64,000 nucleotides of DNA, from assembly GCF_001463765.1 (NCBI RefSeq), contig NZ_BBWK01000008.1:1-64000 (forward strand), read 5' to 3'. A program made the translations under genes and the position numbers. Shown here piece after piece: positions 8,321 to 16,854 of the stretch (position 1 is its first letter; every line of letters starts with the position of its first letter). This stretch comes from Aureimonas sp. AU4 (lineage in GTDB: Bacteria; Pseudomonadota; Alphaproteobacteria; Rhizobiales; Rhizobiaceae). Under the pieces are notes generated by a model. The model was not told the DNA's origin. It made no database searches and saw nothing but the letters and a program-made list of their open reading frames with translations.

Positions 8321-9247
8321 GTGCTGCTCTATCTTCCGATTGCCGAGATCTCGGTCAATGTCTTCGTGATCGTCGCCATGGGCGCGGCGGTCGGCTTCCT
8401 GTCGGGCCTGTTCGGGGTCGGCGGCGGCTTCCTGATCACGCCGCTCCTGATCTTCTACAACATCCCACCGGCGGTCGCGGTCGCGACCGGCGCGAACCAG
8501 GTCATCGCCGCCTCTTTCTCGGGCGCGCTCGCCCACTACAAGCGCGGCACGGTGGACCTGAAGCTCGCCGCGATCCTGATCGCGGGCGGCGTGGCGGGCT
8601 CGGCGCTGGGCGTGTGGATCTACACGCTGCTGCGCCGCATCGGTCAGCTCGACCTCGCCGTCTCGATCCTCTACGTCCTGCTGCTCGGCACGGTGGGCGG
8701 GCTGATGCTCGCCGAAAGCGTGCAGGCCATGCTCCGCGTCAAGGGCGGCGGCTCGGGCGAGGTGCGGCGCGGCCACCACAACTGGGTCCATCGCCTGCCG
8801 CTCAAGATGCGCTTCAAGCGCTCCAAGCTCTACGTCTCGGCCCTGCCGGTTCTCGGCCTCGGCGCCGGGATCGGCGTGCTCGGCTCGGTGATGGGCGTGG
8901 GCGGCGGCTTCATTCTCGTGCCCGCCATGATCTACCTCCTGCGCGTGCCGACCAGCGTCGTGATCGGAACCTCGCTCGTCCAGATCATGGCGACCGCCGC
9001 GATCACCACGATCCTGCAGGCCGCGACCAACGAGACGGTCGACGTCGTGCTCGCCTTTCTCCTGATGCTGGGCGGCGTGGTCGGGGCGCAGTTCGGGGCG
9101 CAGGCCGGCGGCAAGCTGCGGGGCGAACAGCTGCGCGCGCTGCTCGCGGTCCTGGTCCTGATGGTGGCCGCGCGCCTCCTCGTGGAACTCGCCGTGGTGC
9201 CGGGCGACATCTTCTCGATCGCGCTGCCGAACGGGAGCGAGGGGTGA
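8321..9247 (+). CDS. TauE/SafE family anion permease
   Basis: 308 residues with about eight membrane segments and the two half-repeats typical of the family: Leu-Phe-Gly-Val-Gly-Gly-Gly-Phe near residue 30 and Met-Gly-Val-Gly-Gly-Gly-Phe near residue 195. Family members export sulfite, sulfoacetate or related organosulfonates; the substrate here is unknown. GTG 8321 is chosen because the upstream frame runs through the podJ terminator and codes no recognisable protein. The stop overlaps the next start (GTGA), making an operon with the TIGR02186 gene and probably DUF3429. Confidence 0.85.
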   Translation: MLLYLPIAEISVNVFVIVAMGAAVGFLSGLFGVGGGFLITPLLIFYNIPPAVAVATGANQVIAASFSGALAHYKRGTVDLKLAAILIAGGVAGSALGVWIYTLLRRIGQLDLAVSILYVLLLGTVGGLMLAESVQAMLRVKGGGSGEVRRGHHNWVHRLPLKMRFKRSKLYVSALPVLGLGAGIGVLGSVMGVGGGFILVPAMIYLLRVPTSVVIGTSLVQIMATAAITTILQAATNETVDVVLAFLLMLGGVVGAQFGAQAGGKLRGEQLRALLAVLVLMVAARLLVELAVVPGDIFSIALPNGSEG

Positions 9248-10062
9248 GGCGGCGTCTCGCGGCGCTCGCCGCCGCCGCGCTCGCGCTTCTCGCGGGTCCT
9301 GCGGTCTCGCAGCAGGCCGCGCCGGTGCCGGGCGCCGAGCCGACGCTTCAGACCGAAACCTTCGAGATCGGCCTGTCCACCGAGACGATCGCGGTCGGCG
9401 CCAATTTCGGCGGCGCGCGGCTCGTCGTCTTCGGCGCGCTCGACAATGCCGACCAGCGCCTCCTGCGCCAGGGCCGCTACGACATCGCCGTGATTCTGGA
9501 GGGGCCGCGCCGCGACCTCGTCGTGCGCGAGAAGAGCCGCGTTTTCGGCATCTGGATCAACAGCCGCTCGGAGCGCTTCCGTTCGGTCCCCCAGTCCTAT
9601 TCCGCCGCCGCCACGCGGCCCCTTCGCGACATCGCGCCCGCCGCGACGCTTCGCCAGTTCGGCATCGGCATCGAGAACCTCGCCTTCTCGCCGCTCCGCC
9701 CGCCGACCGGGCTCCTCGACGAGCGGGCGGACTTCTCGGGCGCGCTGCGCCGGCTGAAGACGCAGAGCGGCCTCTTCGCCGACGAGATCGGTACGGTCGA
9801 GTTCGTCAGCCCGACGCTGTTTCGCGCCAACCTCGTCCTTCCCGCCGACCTGCCGGTGGGCCGCCACGTCGCGCGGGCCTTCCTGTTTCGCGAGGGCGTC
9901 TATCTTCGGGAGCGCGACGAGGACGTGTGGGTCCTCAAGACCGGCATCGAGAGCCGCATCTCGGCCTTTGCCGCCGAGAACGGCGTCCTGTACGGACTGC
10001 TCGCGGTGTTCGTCGCCATTCTGACCGGCTGGCTCGGCCGGCTCGCCTTCAAACGGGATTAG
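9244..10062 (+). CDS. TIGR02186 family membrane-anchored protein
   Basis: 272 residues, GTG start overlapping the TauE/SafE stop by four bases. A signal peptide (about 1-22, ending Pro-Ala-Val-Ser-Gln-Gln) leads into a beta-rich exported domain (about 35-235), and one transmembrane helix near the C-terminus (about 246-267) ends in a short basic tail. This matches TIGR02186, an uncharacterised alphaproteobacterial family habitually encoded next to TauE/SafE permeases. A periplasmic partner of the permease is a reasonable inference, not an established function. Confidence 0.75.
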   Translation: MRRRLAALAAAALALLAGPAVSQQAAPVPGAEPTLQTETFEIGLSTETIAVGANFGGARLVVFGALDNADQRLLRQGRYDIAVILEGPRRDLVVREKSRVFGIWINSRSERFRSVPQSYSAAATRPLRDIAPAATLRQFGIGIENLAFSPLRPPTGLLDERADFSGALRRLKTQSGLFADEIGTVEFVSPTLFRANLVLPADLPVGRHVARAFLFREGVYLRERDEDVWVLKTGIESRISAFAAENGVLYGLLAVFVAILTGWLGRLAFKRD

Positions 10063-10065
10063 CTG

Positions 10066-10560
10066 ATGCAAAAGGAATTCGACGACCGGCCGCGCCGCCC
10101 GCGCTCCGAGCAGATGGTGCGCGCCGCCTGGATCCTCGGGCTGGGCGGTCTCATCCCCTTCGTCGCCGGCACGTTTCTGATCGTCACCAACAACGAGACG
10201 GTGGACCCGACGACGCTCTGGTTCGCGGTCTCCGCCTACGCGGCGGTGATCCTGTCCTTTCTCGGCGGCATCCGCTGGGGCGCGGCATTGAACGAGACGG
10301 CGCGCCGCTCGCCCACCACGCTCGCGCTCTCGGTGCTGCCCTCGATCGCGGCCTGGGTGATCGTGCTCCTGCCCGCGCCCTGGAGCTTCGTGGGCTTCGC
10401 GGTCGCCTTCACCGTGCAGGGCGTGTGGGACGTGACGGCGATCCGCGAGGGCCGGATCGAGACGCCCTGGTTCGCCAAGTTGCGCGTCGTGCTGACCGTC
10501 GTCGTCGTCCTGTGCATGGTGGCCGTCAGCGTCGCGACCAACCAGCCACTGGCCTTCTGA
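10066..10560 (+). CDS. DUF3429 domain-containing membrane protein
   Basis: 164 residues with five hydrophobic segments and the motif Leu-Gly-Gly-Ile-Arg-Trp-Gly (about residues 65-71) that marks DUF3429. Starts three bases after the TIGR02186 stop codon, so probably in the same operon. Function unknown. Ends six bases before the convergent pdeM gene. Confidence 0.75.
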   Translation: MQKEFDDRPRRPRSEQMVRAAWILGLGGLIPFVAGTFLIVTNNETVDPTTLWFAVSAYAAVILSFLGGIRWGAALNETARRSPTTLALSVLPSIAAWVIVLLPAPWSFVGFAVAFTVQGVWDVTAIREGRIETPWFAKLRVVLTVVVVLCMVAVSVATNQPLAF

Positions 10561-10566
10561 GCGCGG

Positions 10567-11286
10567 TCAGCGCGGGCTTAGCATCCGGAACGGGATCGGA
10601 TAGATCCGCGCCGATCCGATCACCAGCGCGCGGGCGGCGTCCGTGTCGAACAGTCCGCCGAAGGCGCGGTCGAGGACGTTGAGGCCGCCCGTCGTCACCC
10701 CGAAGCTCGGCATCACCATGCGGGTGCCGTCGGTCGCGAAGCACGCGCCCCGCACCGAACCGCCGCGCCCCGCGACGCGGGCGACCGGATGAAGGTGCCC
10801 GGCGATCTCGCCGGCGCGCGGACCCGCCGTGGGCTCGTGGCGCAGGACGAACGGGCCGATCTCGACTTCGTCAGCGGCCCGTCCGCCGAGACCCTCGGGC
10901 GGCAGGGGGTCGTGGTTGCCGACGATCCAGATCCAGTCGCGCGCTTGCGTCAGCGCGCGCAGCCGCTCGCGCAGTGGCTCGGGCATGAGGATCGCGCCCG
11001 CGCGGTCGTGGAAGCTGTCGCCGAGCGCCACGACGCGCGCCGGGCGGTAGCGCTCCAGCGCGCCTTCCAGAAGTCCGAGCGTCGCCATCGTGTCGTAGGG
11101 CGGCAGAAAGGCACCGCGCCGTGCGAAGGCCGCGCCTTTCTCGAGATGAAGGTCGGATACGACGAGAAGGTCTTCGTCCGGCGCGAAGACGACGCCCGAC
11201 GGGTCGCAGACGAGACGTCCTCCGTTCAGAAGCGTCTCCACGCCCTCGCACTCCGCCTGTCTGATCCGCCGCGCCAGACTGTTCAT
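10567..11286 (-). CDS. pdeM: Ligase-associated DNA damage response endonuclease PdeM
   Basis: 239-residue metallophosphoesterase. Visible metal-binding motifs: Ser-Asp-Leu-His-Leu-Glu-Lys-Gly (about 44-51), Gly-Asp-Ser-Phe-His-Asp (about 89-94), Gly-Asn-His-Asp (about 122-125) and Gly-His-Leu-His-Pro (about 169-173). PdeM/MPE proteins are Mn-dependent phosphodiesterases encoded with an Lhr-like helicase, an MBL exonuclease and an ATP-dependent ligase. ATG 11286 is preferred over more upstream codons because it lies just before the first conserved segment. Here the helicase and exonuclease genes lie 3-8 kb away with unrelated genes between. Confidence 0.85.
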   Translation of the reverse strand: MNSLARRIRQAECEGVETLLNGGRLVCDPSGVVFAPDEDLLVVSDLHLEKGAAFARRGAFLPPYDTMATLGLLEGALERYRPARVVALGDSFHDRAGAILMPEPLRERLRALTQARDWIWIVGNHDPLPPEGLGGRAADEVEIGPFVLRHEPTAGPRAGEIAGHLHPVARVAGRGGSVRGACFATDGTRMVMPSFGVTTGGLNVLDRAFGGLFDTDAARALVIGSARIYPIPFRMLSPR

Positions 11287-11365
11287 GCCACTCGTTCCCG
11301 CCTCTCGTGAACCCTTGGAATCGTCTCGCATACCGTTTGGCAAGGCGTCCACACGTCGCGCCCGC

Positions 11366-11393
11366 TTGCCTTGACGGCCGGATCCGGCGATAA
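11366..11393 (+). promoter_or_regulatory. Candidate promoter of the sulP transcript
   Basis: TTGCCT (11366-11371) and GATAAC (11388-11393) are 16 bases apart. The spacer contains the perfect 12-bp palindrome GCCGGATCCGGC (11377-11388), a possible operator. Predicted transcription start is near 11400. Confidence 0.35.
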
Positions 11394-11399
11394 CGCGGT

Positions 11400-11536
11400 G
11401 CACAACGGACCCGGCTTCCATGCCGGGTGGCTATGCCGGGCGCCGATCCCCCGGCCAATCCAGACGACGCAGCTTCGCAAACGAACCACCGCCCGGCCTC
11501 CCGGCGGCGCGTCGTCCAGATCTCGTGTTTCCGCTC
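11400..11536 (+). promoter_or_regulatory. Structured 5' leader of sulP (candidate sul1-type RNA)
   Basis: About 135 bases of leader follow the candidate promoter. ACCCGGC (11409-11415) and GCCGGGT (11422-11428) form a perfect 7-bp hairpin with a 6-base loop, preceded by CACAACGG and followed by further GC-rich complementary segments. A cis-regulatory RNA called sul1 has been described before alphaproteobacterial SulP genes; the position fits, but I cannot confirm the consensus by eye. Confidence 0.3.
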
Positions 11537-13036
11537 ATGTTCACATCCGCCAACTGGCGTGCCGCACCCTTCGGCACGCGTGCCGACTGGCTCGGCAACG
11601 TCCGGGGAGACCTTCTTTCCGGCCTCGTCGTCGCGCTTGCCCTTATTCCCGAGGCGATCGCCTTCTCGATCATCGCGGGCGTCGATCCGCAGGTCGGCCT
11701 CTACGCCTCGTTCTCGATCGCCGTCCTGATCTCGATCTTCGGCGGTCGTCCCGGCATGATCTCGGCCGCGACCGCCGCGACCGCCGTGCTCATGGTCACG
11801 CTCGTGCGCGACCACGGCCTGCAATATCTCTTCGCCGCGACGATCCTGGCCGGCGTCGTTCAGATGCTGGCCGGTTTCCTGCGGCTCGGCGATCTCATGC
11901 GCTTCGTGTCGCGCTCGGTGATGACGGGCTTCGTCAACGCGCTCGCGATCCTGATCTTCCTCGCGCAGCTGCCCGAGCTGATCGGCGTGCCGGCGATGAC
12001 CTATGTCCTGCTCGCCGGGGCGCTCGCCATCATCTACCTCCTGCCGCGCGTCACCACCGCCGTGCCGTCGCCGCTGGTCGCCATCGTCGCGATCACGGCG
12101 GTCGCGCTCGCCTTCGGCATCGACGTGCGCACGGTCGGCGACATGGGCCAGCTGCCGTCCAGCCTGCCGAGCTTCTTCCTGCCCGACGTGCCGCTGACCT
12201 TCGAGACGCTGCGCATCATCGCGCCCTATTCGGTGGGCATCGCGATGGTCGGACTCCTGGAGTCGCTGATGACCGCGCAGGTCGTCGACGACCTGACCGA
12301 CACCCCGTCCGACAAGAACCGCGAATGCGTGGGGCAGGGCATCGCCAACTTCGTGACCGGCTTCTTCGGCGGCATGGCGGGCTGCGCCATGATCGGCCAG
12401 TCGGGCATCAACATCCGCTCCGGCGGGCGCGGGCGCCTGTCCTGCTTCTTTGCCGGCGCGATGCTCCTGTTCCTGATCGTAGGCTTAAGCGACTGGGTGG
12501 CCGTGATCCCGATGCCGGCTCTGGTGGCCGTCATGATCATGGTGTCGATCGGCACCTTCGACTGGGGCTCGATCCGCAGCCTCGTGACCCATCCGCGCCG
12601 CTCCTCGGTCGTGATGCTGGCGACGGTGATCATCGTCGTCTGGACGCACAACCTCGCGCTCGGCGTGTTCGCGGGCGTGCTTCTGTCGGGCCTGTTCTTC
12701 GCCTCGAAGATCGCGCAGATCTTCGCCGTGTCCTCGCGCCGCGAGGGGGGGACGCGCACCTACATGGTGGAAGGTCAGGTCTTCTTCGCCTCGGCCGGCA
12801 AGTTCGTGGACAGCTTCGACACGCGCGAGCCGCTGGCACGCGTCGTGATCGACGTGACCCGCGCCCACATCTGGGACCTCACCGGCGTCGGCGCGCTCGA
12901 CAAGGTGGCTCTGCGCTTCCGAAAGGCCGGCGTCGAGACGGAGATCGTCGGCCTCAACGAGGCCTCGCGCACGATCGTGGACAAGCTCAGCATCCGCGAC
13001 CGCCCCGACGCTCTGGAACTGACGTCGGGCCATTGA
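11537..13036 (+). CDS. SulP family inorganic anion transporter with STAS domain
   Basis: 499 residues. The membrane domain (about 20-390, 10-14 segments) contains the family signature around Ala-Leu-Ile-Pro-Glu-Ala-Ile-Ala-Phe (about 35-43) and Gly-Leu-Tyr-Ala-Ser. A C-terminal STAS domain (about 405-490) holds the conserved Asp-Leu-Thr-Gly-Val-Gly-Ala loop. SulP proteins move sulfate, bicarbonate or other anions. ATG 11537 is chosen from several in-frame codons because it directly precedes the conserved N-terminus. The HPP-CBS gene follows 52 bases downstream after a hairpin. Confidence 0.88.
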   Translation: MFTSANWRAAPFGTRADWLGNVRGDLLSGLVVALALIPEAIAFSIIAGVDPQVGLYASFSIAVLISIFGGRPGMISAATAATAVLMVTLVRDHGLQYLFAATILAGVVQMLAGFLRLGDLMRFVSRSVMTGFVNALAILIFLAQLPELIGVPAMTYVLLAGALAIIYLLPRVTTAVPSPLVAIVAITAVALAFGIDVRTVGDMGQLPSSLPSFFLPDVPLTFETLRIIAPYSVGIAMVGLLESLMTAQVVDDLTDTPSDKNRECVGQGIANFVTGFFGGMAGCAMIGQSGINIRSGGRGRLSCFFAGAMLLFLIVGLSDWVAVIPMPALVAVMIMVSIGTFDWGSIRSLVTHPRRSSVVMLATVIIVVWTHNLALGVFAGVLLSGLFFASKIAQIFAVSSRREGGTRTYMVEGQVFFASAGKFVDSFDTREPLARVVIDVTRAHIWDLTGVGALDKVALRFRKAGVETEIVGLNEASRTIVDKLSIRDRPDALELTSGH

Positions 13037-13042
13037 GGCGGC

Positions 13043-13075
13043 GCCGGGGCGGGCTTGGCGTCCGCCCCGGCTCCC
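13043..13075 (+). terminator. Hairpin between sulP and HPP gene
   Basis: GCCGGGGCGG (13043-13052) pairs perfectly with CCGCCCCGGC (13062-13071), followed by TCCCCT. No T-run, so termination may be partial. Confidence 0.5.
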
Positions 13076-13088
13076 CTCATAAGGGGCC

Positions 13089-14249
13089 ATGCCGATACGC
13101 CGTTTGATCCTGGGTCCCGTGCCCATCGCCGTCAGCCGCAGGGAGCGCCTTCGTTCGGCGCTGGGAGCGGCGATCGGCATAGCGGGGACGGGCCTCGTCT
13201 GCACGCTCGCCCTCGGGCAAGCGCCGTCGCTGCCCGCGCTGATCGCGCCGATGGGCGCCTCGGCGGTCCTCCTTTTCGCGGTGCCCGCCAGCCCGCTCGC
13301 CCAACCGCGCTCGATCCTCGGCGGAAACCTCATCGCCGCGATCGTCGGCGTGGCCTTCGCCCGCCTCGTGCCCGATCCGCTCGCGGCGGCCGCGCTCGCG
13401 ATCGGCGTCTCGATCGCGATCATGATGTCGCTGCAATGCCTCCATCCGCCGAGCGGCGCGATCGCGCTGACGGCGGTGCTCGGCGGTCCGGCGATCCGGG
13501 AGCTCGGCTTCGGCTTCGTCGTCTGGCCGGTCGCGGCGAACTCGCTTCTCCTCCTTCTCGTCGCGCTCGCCTTCAACCGGCTGGTGGGGCGCACCTATCC
13601 GCACCGGCCTCCGATCGCGCCCCCCGCGCACGAGACACGCGATCCGCCGGCCTCGGCGCGGGTCGGCATCACGTCGGCCGATCTCGACGCGGTTCTCGCG
13701 GACTACGACGAGCTTCTCGATATCGACCGTGGCGACCTCGAAGCGATCCTGCGGCAGGCGCAGATGCGGGCCTTCGGCCGGCAATCGGGACGCGCGACCT
13801 GTTCCGCGATCATGTCGCGCGATGTCGTGTCGATCGATCCCGCCGCCTCGATCATCGAGGCCTTCGACCTGATCCGGCGCCACCACGTCAAGGCCCTGCC
13901 GGTGGTGGACGACGGTCGGACGGTGGTCGGCATCGTGACGCAGACCGACCTTCTCGACAAGACGCCCTGGGGACCGCGGGGCCCCGCGCTGCGGGCGCGG
14001 GACAGGGTCTTGCGGGGGCTCCGCCGGGGCCGACGAGATCCGGCCAGCATCGCCGACATCATGACGAGCCCAGTGCGTACGATCGCGCCCACAAGCACCC
14101 TGGCCGATGCCGCGCGCGTCATGGCTGTCGCGGGACTTAACCACCTGCCGGTCGTGGCGCCCGACGGGCGGCTGGTGGGCATCGTCTCGCAATCCGACCT
14201 GATCGTGGCGCTTCTGGCGGAGCGCGGCCTGGAGGCCGCGCCGGCCTGA
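13089..14249 (+). CDS. HPP family membrane protein with two CBS domains
   Basis: 386 residues. The N-terminal half (about 20-175) has four to six hydrophobic helices and the eponymous Leu-His-Pro-Pro-Ser-Gly motif near residue 117. A linker leads to two CBS domains at about 239-290 and 323-376 (Ile-Met-Ser-Arg-Asp-Val-Val, Ile-Met-Thr-Ser-Pro-Val-Arg). HPP proteins have been linked to nitrite transport in chloroplasts and cyanobacteria; CBS pairs usually sense adenylate nucleotides. Its place behind a SulP transporter hints at anion transport. Ends four bases before the convergent helicase gene. Confidence 0.85.
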   Translation: MPIRRLILGPVPIAVSRRERLRSALGAAIGIAGTGLVCTLALGQAPSLPALIAPMGASAVLLFAVPASPLAQPRSILGGNLIAAIVGVAFARLVPDPLAAAALAIGVSIAIMMSLQCLHPPSGAIALTAVLGGPAIRELGFGFVVWPVAANSLLLLLVALAFNRLVGRTYPHRPPIAPPAHETRDPPASARVGITSADLDAVLADYDELLDIDRGDLEAILRQAQMRAFGRQSGRATCSAIMSRDVVSIDPAASIIEAFDLIRRHHVKALPVVDDGRTVVGIVTQTDLLDKTPWGPRGPALRARDRVLRGLRRGRRDPASIADIMTSPVRTIAPTSTLADAARVMAVAGLNHLPVVAPDGRLVGIVSQSDLIVALLAERGLEAAPA

Positions 14250-14253
14250 TGCG

Positions 14254-16851
14254 TCAGGTCACGTAGTTCGAGCGGTAGCGGCTGGCCTCGCCCAGCGCGC
14301 GGATGATGAGATCCTGCTCCATCGCCTCCTGCAGCACGTCGTCGCGCGCCTCGCCGTCGACGCGCTCGCGCCCCGCCTCCAGCATGATGGGAACCGCGAG
14401 CGGCGAGATTTCCTCGAGGTCGCGATGCAGGATGTGCCGCTTGATGCGGGCCAGCAGGTCCGACACGCGCTTGACGTCGAGGAGGCCGGTCGCCGCGTCC
14501 GCCCAGGTCGCGCGAAGCAGGATGTGATCGGGCTCGTGCTGGCGCAGGACGTCGTAGACGAGGTCCGAGGAAACCGTCATCTGGCGCCCCGTCTTCTCCC
14601 GGCCCGGGTGGTTCTTCGTCACCAGCCCCGCGATCACCGCGCATTGCCGGAAGGTGCGCTTCAGGAGCCAGGAGTCGGCCATCCAGGCTTCCAGGTCGTC
14701 GCCCAGCATGTCCTCGTCGAAGAGCTCGTCGAGCGAGAGCCGGCCATCGCCGATCATCTCGCCCATGTCGCCCTTGCCCCAGATCGACAGGGCGTAGTCC
14801 GTGGCGACGAAGCCGAGCGGCTTGGCACGCATGCGCTCCAGGCGGCGCGTCAGCAGCATGCCCAGCGTCTGGTGGGCGAGGCGGCCCTCGAACGGATAGG
14901 CGACCATGAAGAAGCGGTTGCCGTTCGGAAAGGTCTCGATCAGGAGGTCGTTCGGTCCGGGAATGCTCGACTTGCGAGCCTGGATCTCCAGCCAGTCGTG
15001 GACTTGGGGCGGCAGGGCGTCCCATTGCTTCGGGTCGGCCAGCATCTCGCGCACCCGCGCGGCGAGGAACGTCGTCAGCGGAAACTTCTGCCCGCCGTAG
15101 TAGGGCACCTTCGCCTCGTCGCCCTTCGCCTTGGTAACGAGGCATTCCATCTCGTGGATGCCCTCGAAGCGCAGGACCTGACCGGAGAAGAGGAACGTGT
15201 CGCCGGCGGCCAGGGTCTCGAGGAAGTTCTCCTCGATCTTGCCGAGCACCGGCCCGCCGCGGCTCATGCCGGAGCGCGTCTTGGCGCGGATCAGGCGCAC
15301 GAGGAGCGTCTCCGACTCGATGATCGTACCGGCGTTCATCCGGTAGCCGGTGGCGACGCTTGGATGGGTGATGCGCCAGGTTCCGTCCTCGGTCAGGCGG
15401 ATCTTGGCGTAGCGCTCGTAGACGCGCAGCGAGTAGCCACCGGTCGCCACGAAATCCACGACCTGGTCGAAGGTCGCGCGGTCCATGTCGCGGTAGACGC
15501 TCGCACTCGTCACCTCGGCGTAGAGGTCGTCCGCGCGGAAGGGATCGGCGCAGGCCATGCCCAGCACGTGCTGGGCGAGGACGTCGAGGCAGCCCTCGCG
15601 CATCGGCGGCGAATCCTGCGCGCCGAGGTAGTTGGCGTCGAGCGCCGCCTGGCACTCCATCACCTCGAAGCGGTTGGCCGGCACGAGGATGGCCTTGGAG
15701 GGCTCGTCCATCCGGTGGTTCGCGCGGCCGATCCTCTGCGCGAGGCGGGAGGCGCCCTTCGGCGCGCCGACATGCACCACGAGATCGACGTCGCCCCAGT
15801 CGATGCCGAGATCGAGCGTCGAGGTCGCCACCACGGCGCGCAGCTCGTTGGCGGCCATGGCGGCCTCGACGCGGCGACGCTGGCTGACATCGAGCGAGCC
15901 GTGGTGGAGCGCGATCGGCAGCGTCTCCTCGTTGATGCGCCAGAGTTCCTGGAAGAGGAGCTCGGCCTGGGAGCGCGTGTTGACGAAGAGAAGCGTCGTC
16001 TTGTGCGCCCCGATCGCCTCGTAGATCTCGGGCATGGCGTAGCGCGCCATGTGGCCCTGCCAGGGAACGCGCTCCTTGGACTTCAGGATCGTGATCTCCG
16101 GCTTCGCGCCGCCCTCGACCGTCACGAGGTCCGCCTGGTGCCGGTGGTCCGGCTCCTGCGCGACCAGCCACTCGCAGAGTTCGGCCGGGTCGGTGACGGT
16201 GGCGGAGAGCCCGATCGTGCGAAGGCCGGGCGCGTGCTTGCGCAGGCGCGCAAGGCCGAGCGCGAGGAGATGCCCGCGCTTGGAGGTGACGAGCGAGTGC
16301 AGCTCGTCGAAGATCACGGTCGTGAGGTCGCTGAAGAAGTCCGCCGCGTCCGCGTGGCTGAGGAGGAGCGCCAGCTGCTCGGGCGTCGTCAGGAGTATGT
16401 CGGGCGGGCTCGCCTTCTGGCGCTGGCGCCGCGAGGCCGACGTGTCGCCGGTGCGCGCCTCCATGCGGATGCGCAGGCCCATCTCCTCGACGGGCGCGGT
16501 GAGATTGCGCTGGATGTCGGTCGCGAGCGCCTTCAACGGCGAGATGTAGAGCGTGTGGACGCCCGGCAGGCGCGTGCCGGGCCGGTGCTTCGGGCGGCGC
16601 GACAGGTCCACCAGCGAGGGCAGGAAGCCTGCGAGCGTCTTGCCGGCGCCGGTGGGCGCGATGAGAAGCGTCGAGCGGCCGGCTTCCGCGCGGGCGAGAA
16701 GGTCGAGTTGGTGGGGGCGGGGGCTCCAGCCCTTCTTCGCGAACCAGCGTAGGAACACCTCCGGCAGGGCGAAGGTCTGGTCAGGGCTGAGGTCAGGCGG
16801 AAGGGGCGCGGTCACGGAAGGGGAGGTAAGGCTCCCCACCCGTCTCGCCAA
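14254..16851 (-). CDS. Ligase-associated DNA damage response DEXH-box helicase (Lhr-core type)
   Basis: About 865 residues. Helicase motifs are clear: Walker A Ala-Pro-Thr-Gly-Ala-Gly-Lys-Thr (about 65-72), motif Ia Ser-Pro-Leu-Lys-Ala-Leu, motif II Asp-Glu-Leu-His (about 182-185), motif III Ser-Ala-Thr, and motif VI Gln-Arg-Ile-Gly-Arg-Ala-Asn-His. A winged-helix and Lhr-specific C-terminal region follow. These are 3'-5' helicases acting with PdeM, an MBL exonuclease and an ATP-dependent ligase. No in-frame ATG lies near the start: TTG 16851, GTG 16839 and GTG 16815 are all possible, and the outermost is given. Follows the YitT stop by three bases. Confidence 0.88.
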   Translation of the reverse strand: MARRVGSLTSPSVTAPLPPDLSPDQTFALPEVFLRWFAKKGWSPRPHQLDLLARAEAGRSTLLIAPTGAGKTLAGFLPSLVDLSRRPKHRPGTRLPGVHTLYISPLKALATDIQRNLTAPVEEMGLRIRMEARTGDTSASRRQRQKASPPDILLTTPEQLALLLSHADAADFFSDLTTVIFDELHSLVTSKRGHLLALGLARLRKHAPGLRTIGLSATVTDPAELCEWLVAQEPDHRHQADLVTVEGGAKPEITILKSKERVPWQGHMARYAMPEIYEAIGAHKTTLLFVNTRSQAELLFQELWRINEETLPIALHHGSLDVSQRRRVEAAMAANELRAVVATSTLDLGIDWGDVDLVVHVGAPKGASRLAQRIGRANHRMDEPSKAILVPANRFEVMECQAALDANYLGAQDSPPMREGCLDVLAQHVLGMACADPFRADDLYAEVTSASVYRDMDRATFDQVVDFVATGGYSLRVYERYAKIRLTEDGTWRITHPSVATGYRMNAGTIIESETLLVRLIRAKTRSGMSRGGPVLGKIEENFLETLAAGDTFLFSGQVLRFEGIHEMECLVTKAKGDEAKVPYYGGQKFPLTTFLAARVREMLADPKQWDALPPQVHDWLEIQARKSSIPGPNDLLIETFPNGNRFFMVAYPFEGRLAHQTLGMLLTRRLERMRAKPLGFVATDYALSIWGKGDMGEMIGDGRLSLDELFDEDMLGDDLEAWMADSWLLKRTFRQCAVIAGLVTKNHPGREKTGRQMTVSSDLVYDVLRQHEPDHILLRATWADAATGLLDVKRVSDLLARIKRHILHRDLEEISPLAVPIMLEAGRERVDGEARDDVLQEAMEQDLIIRALGEASRYRSNYVT

Positions 16852-16854
16852 GCA

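Noticed and set aside
11400-11440. SAM/SAH-type riboswitch suggested by CACAACGG before sulP
   Set aside because: Only a short segment agrees; the rest of the consensus and the usual metK context are missing.
11371-13107. 578-codon frame overlapping sulP in another frame
   Set aside because: Arg/Asp/His-rich shadow without membrane segments or motifs; the SulP frame is unambiguous.
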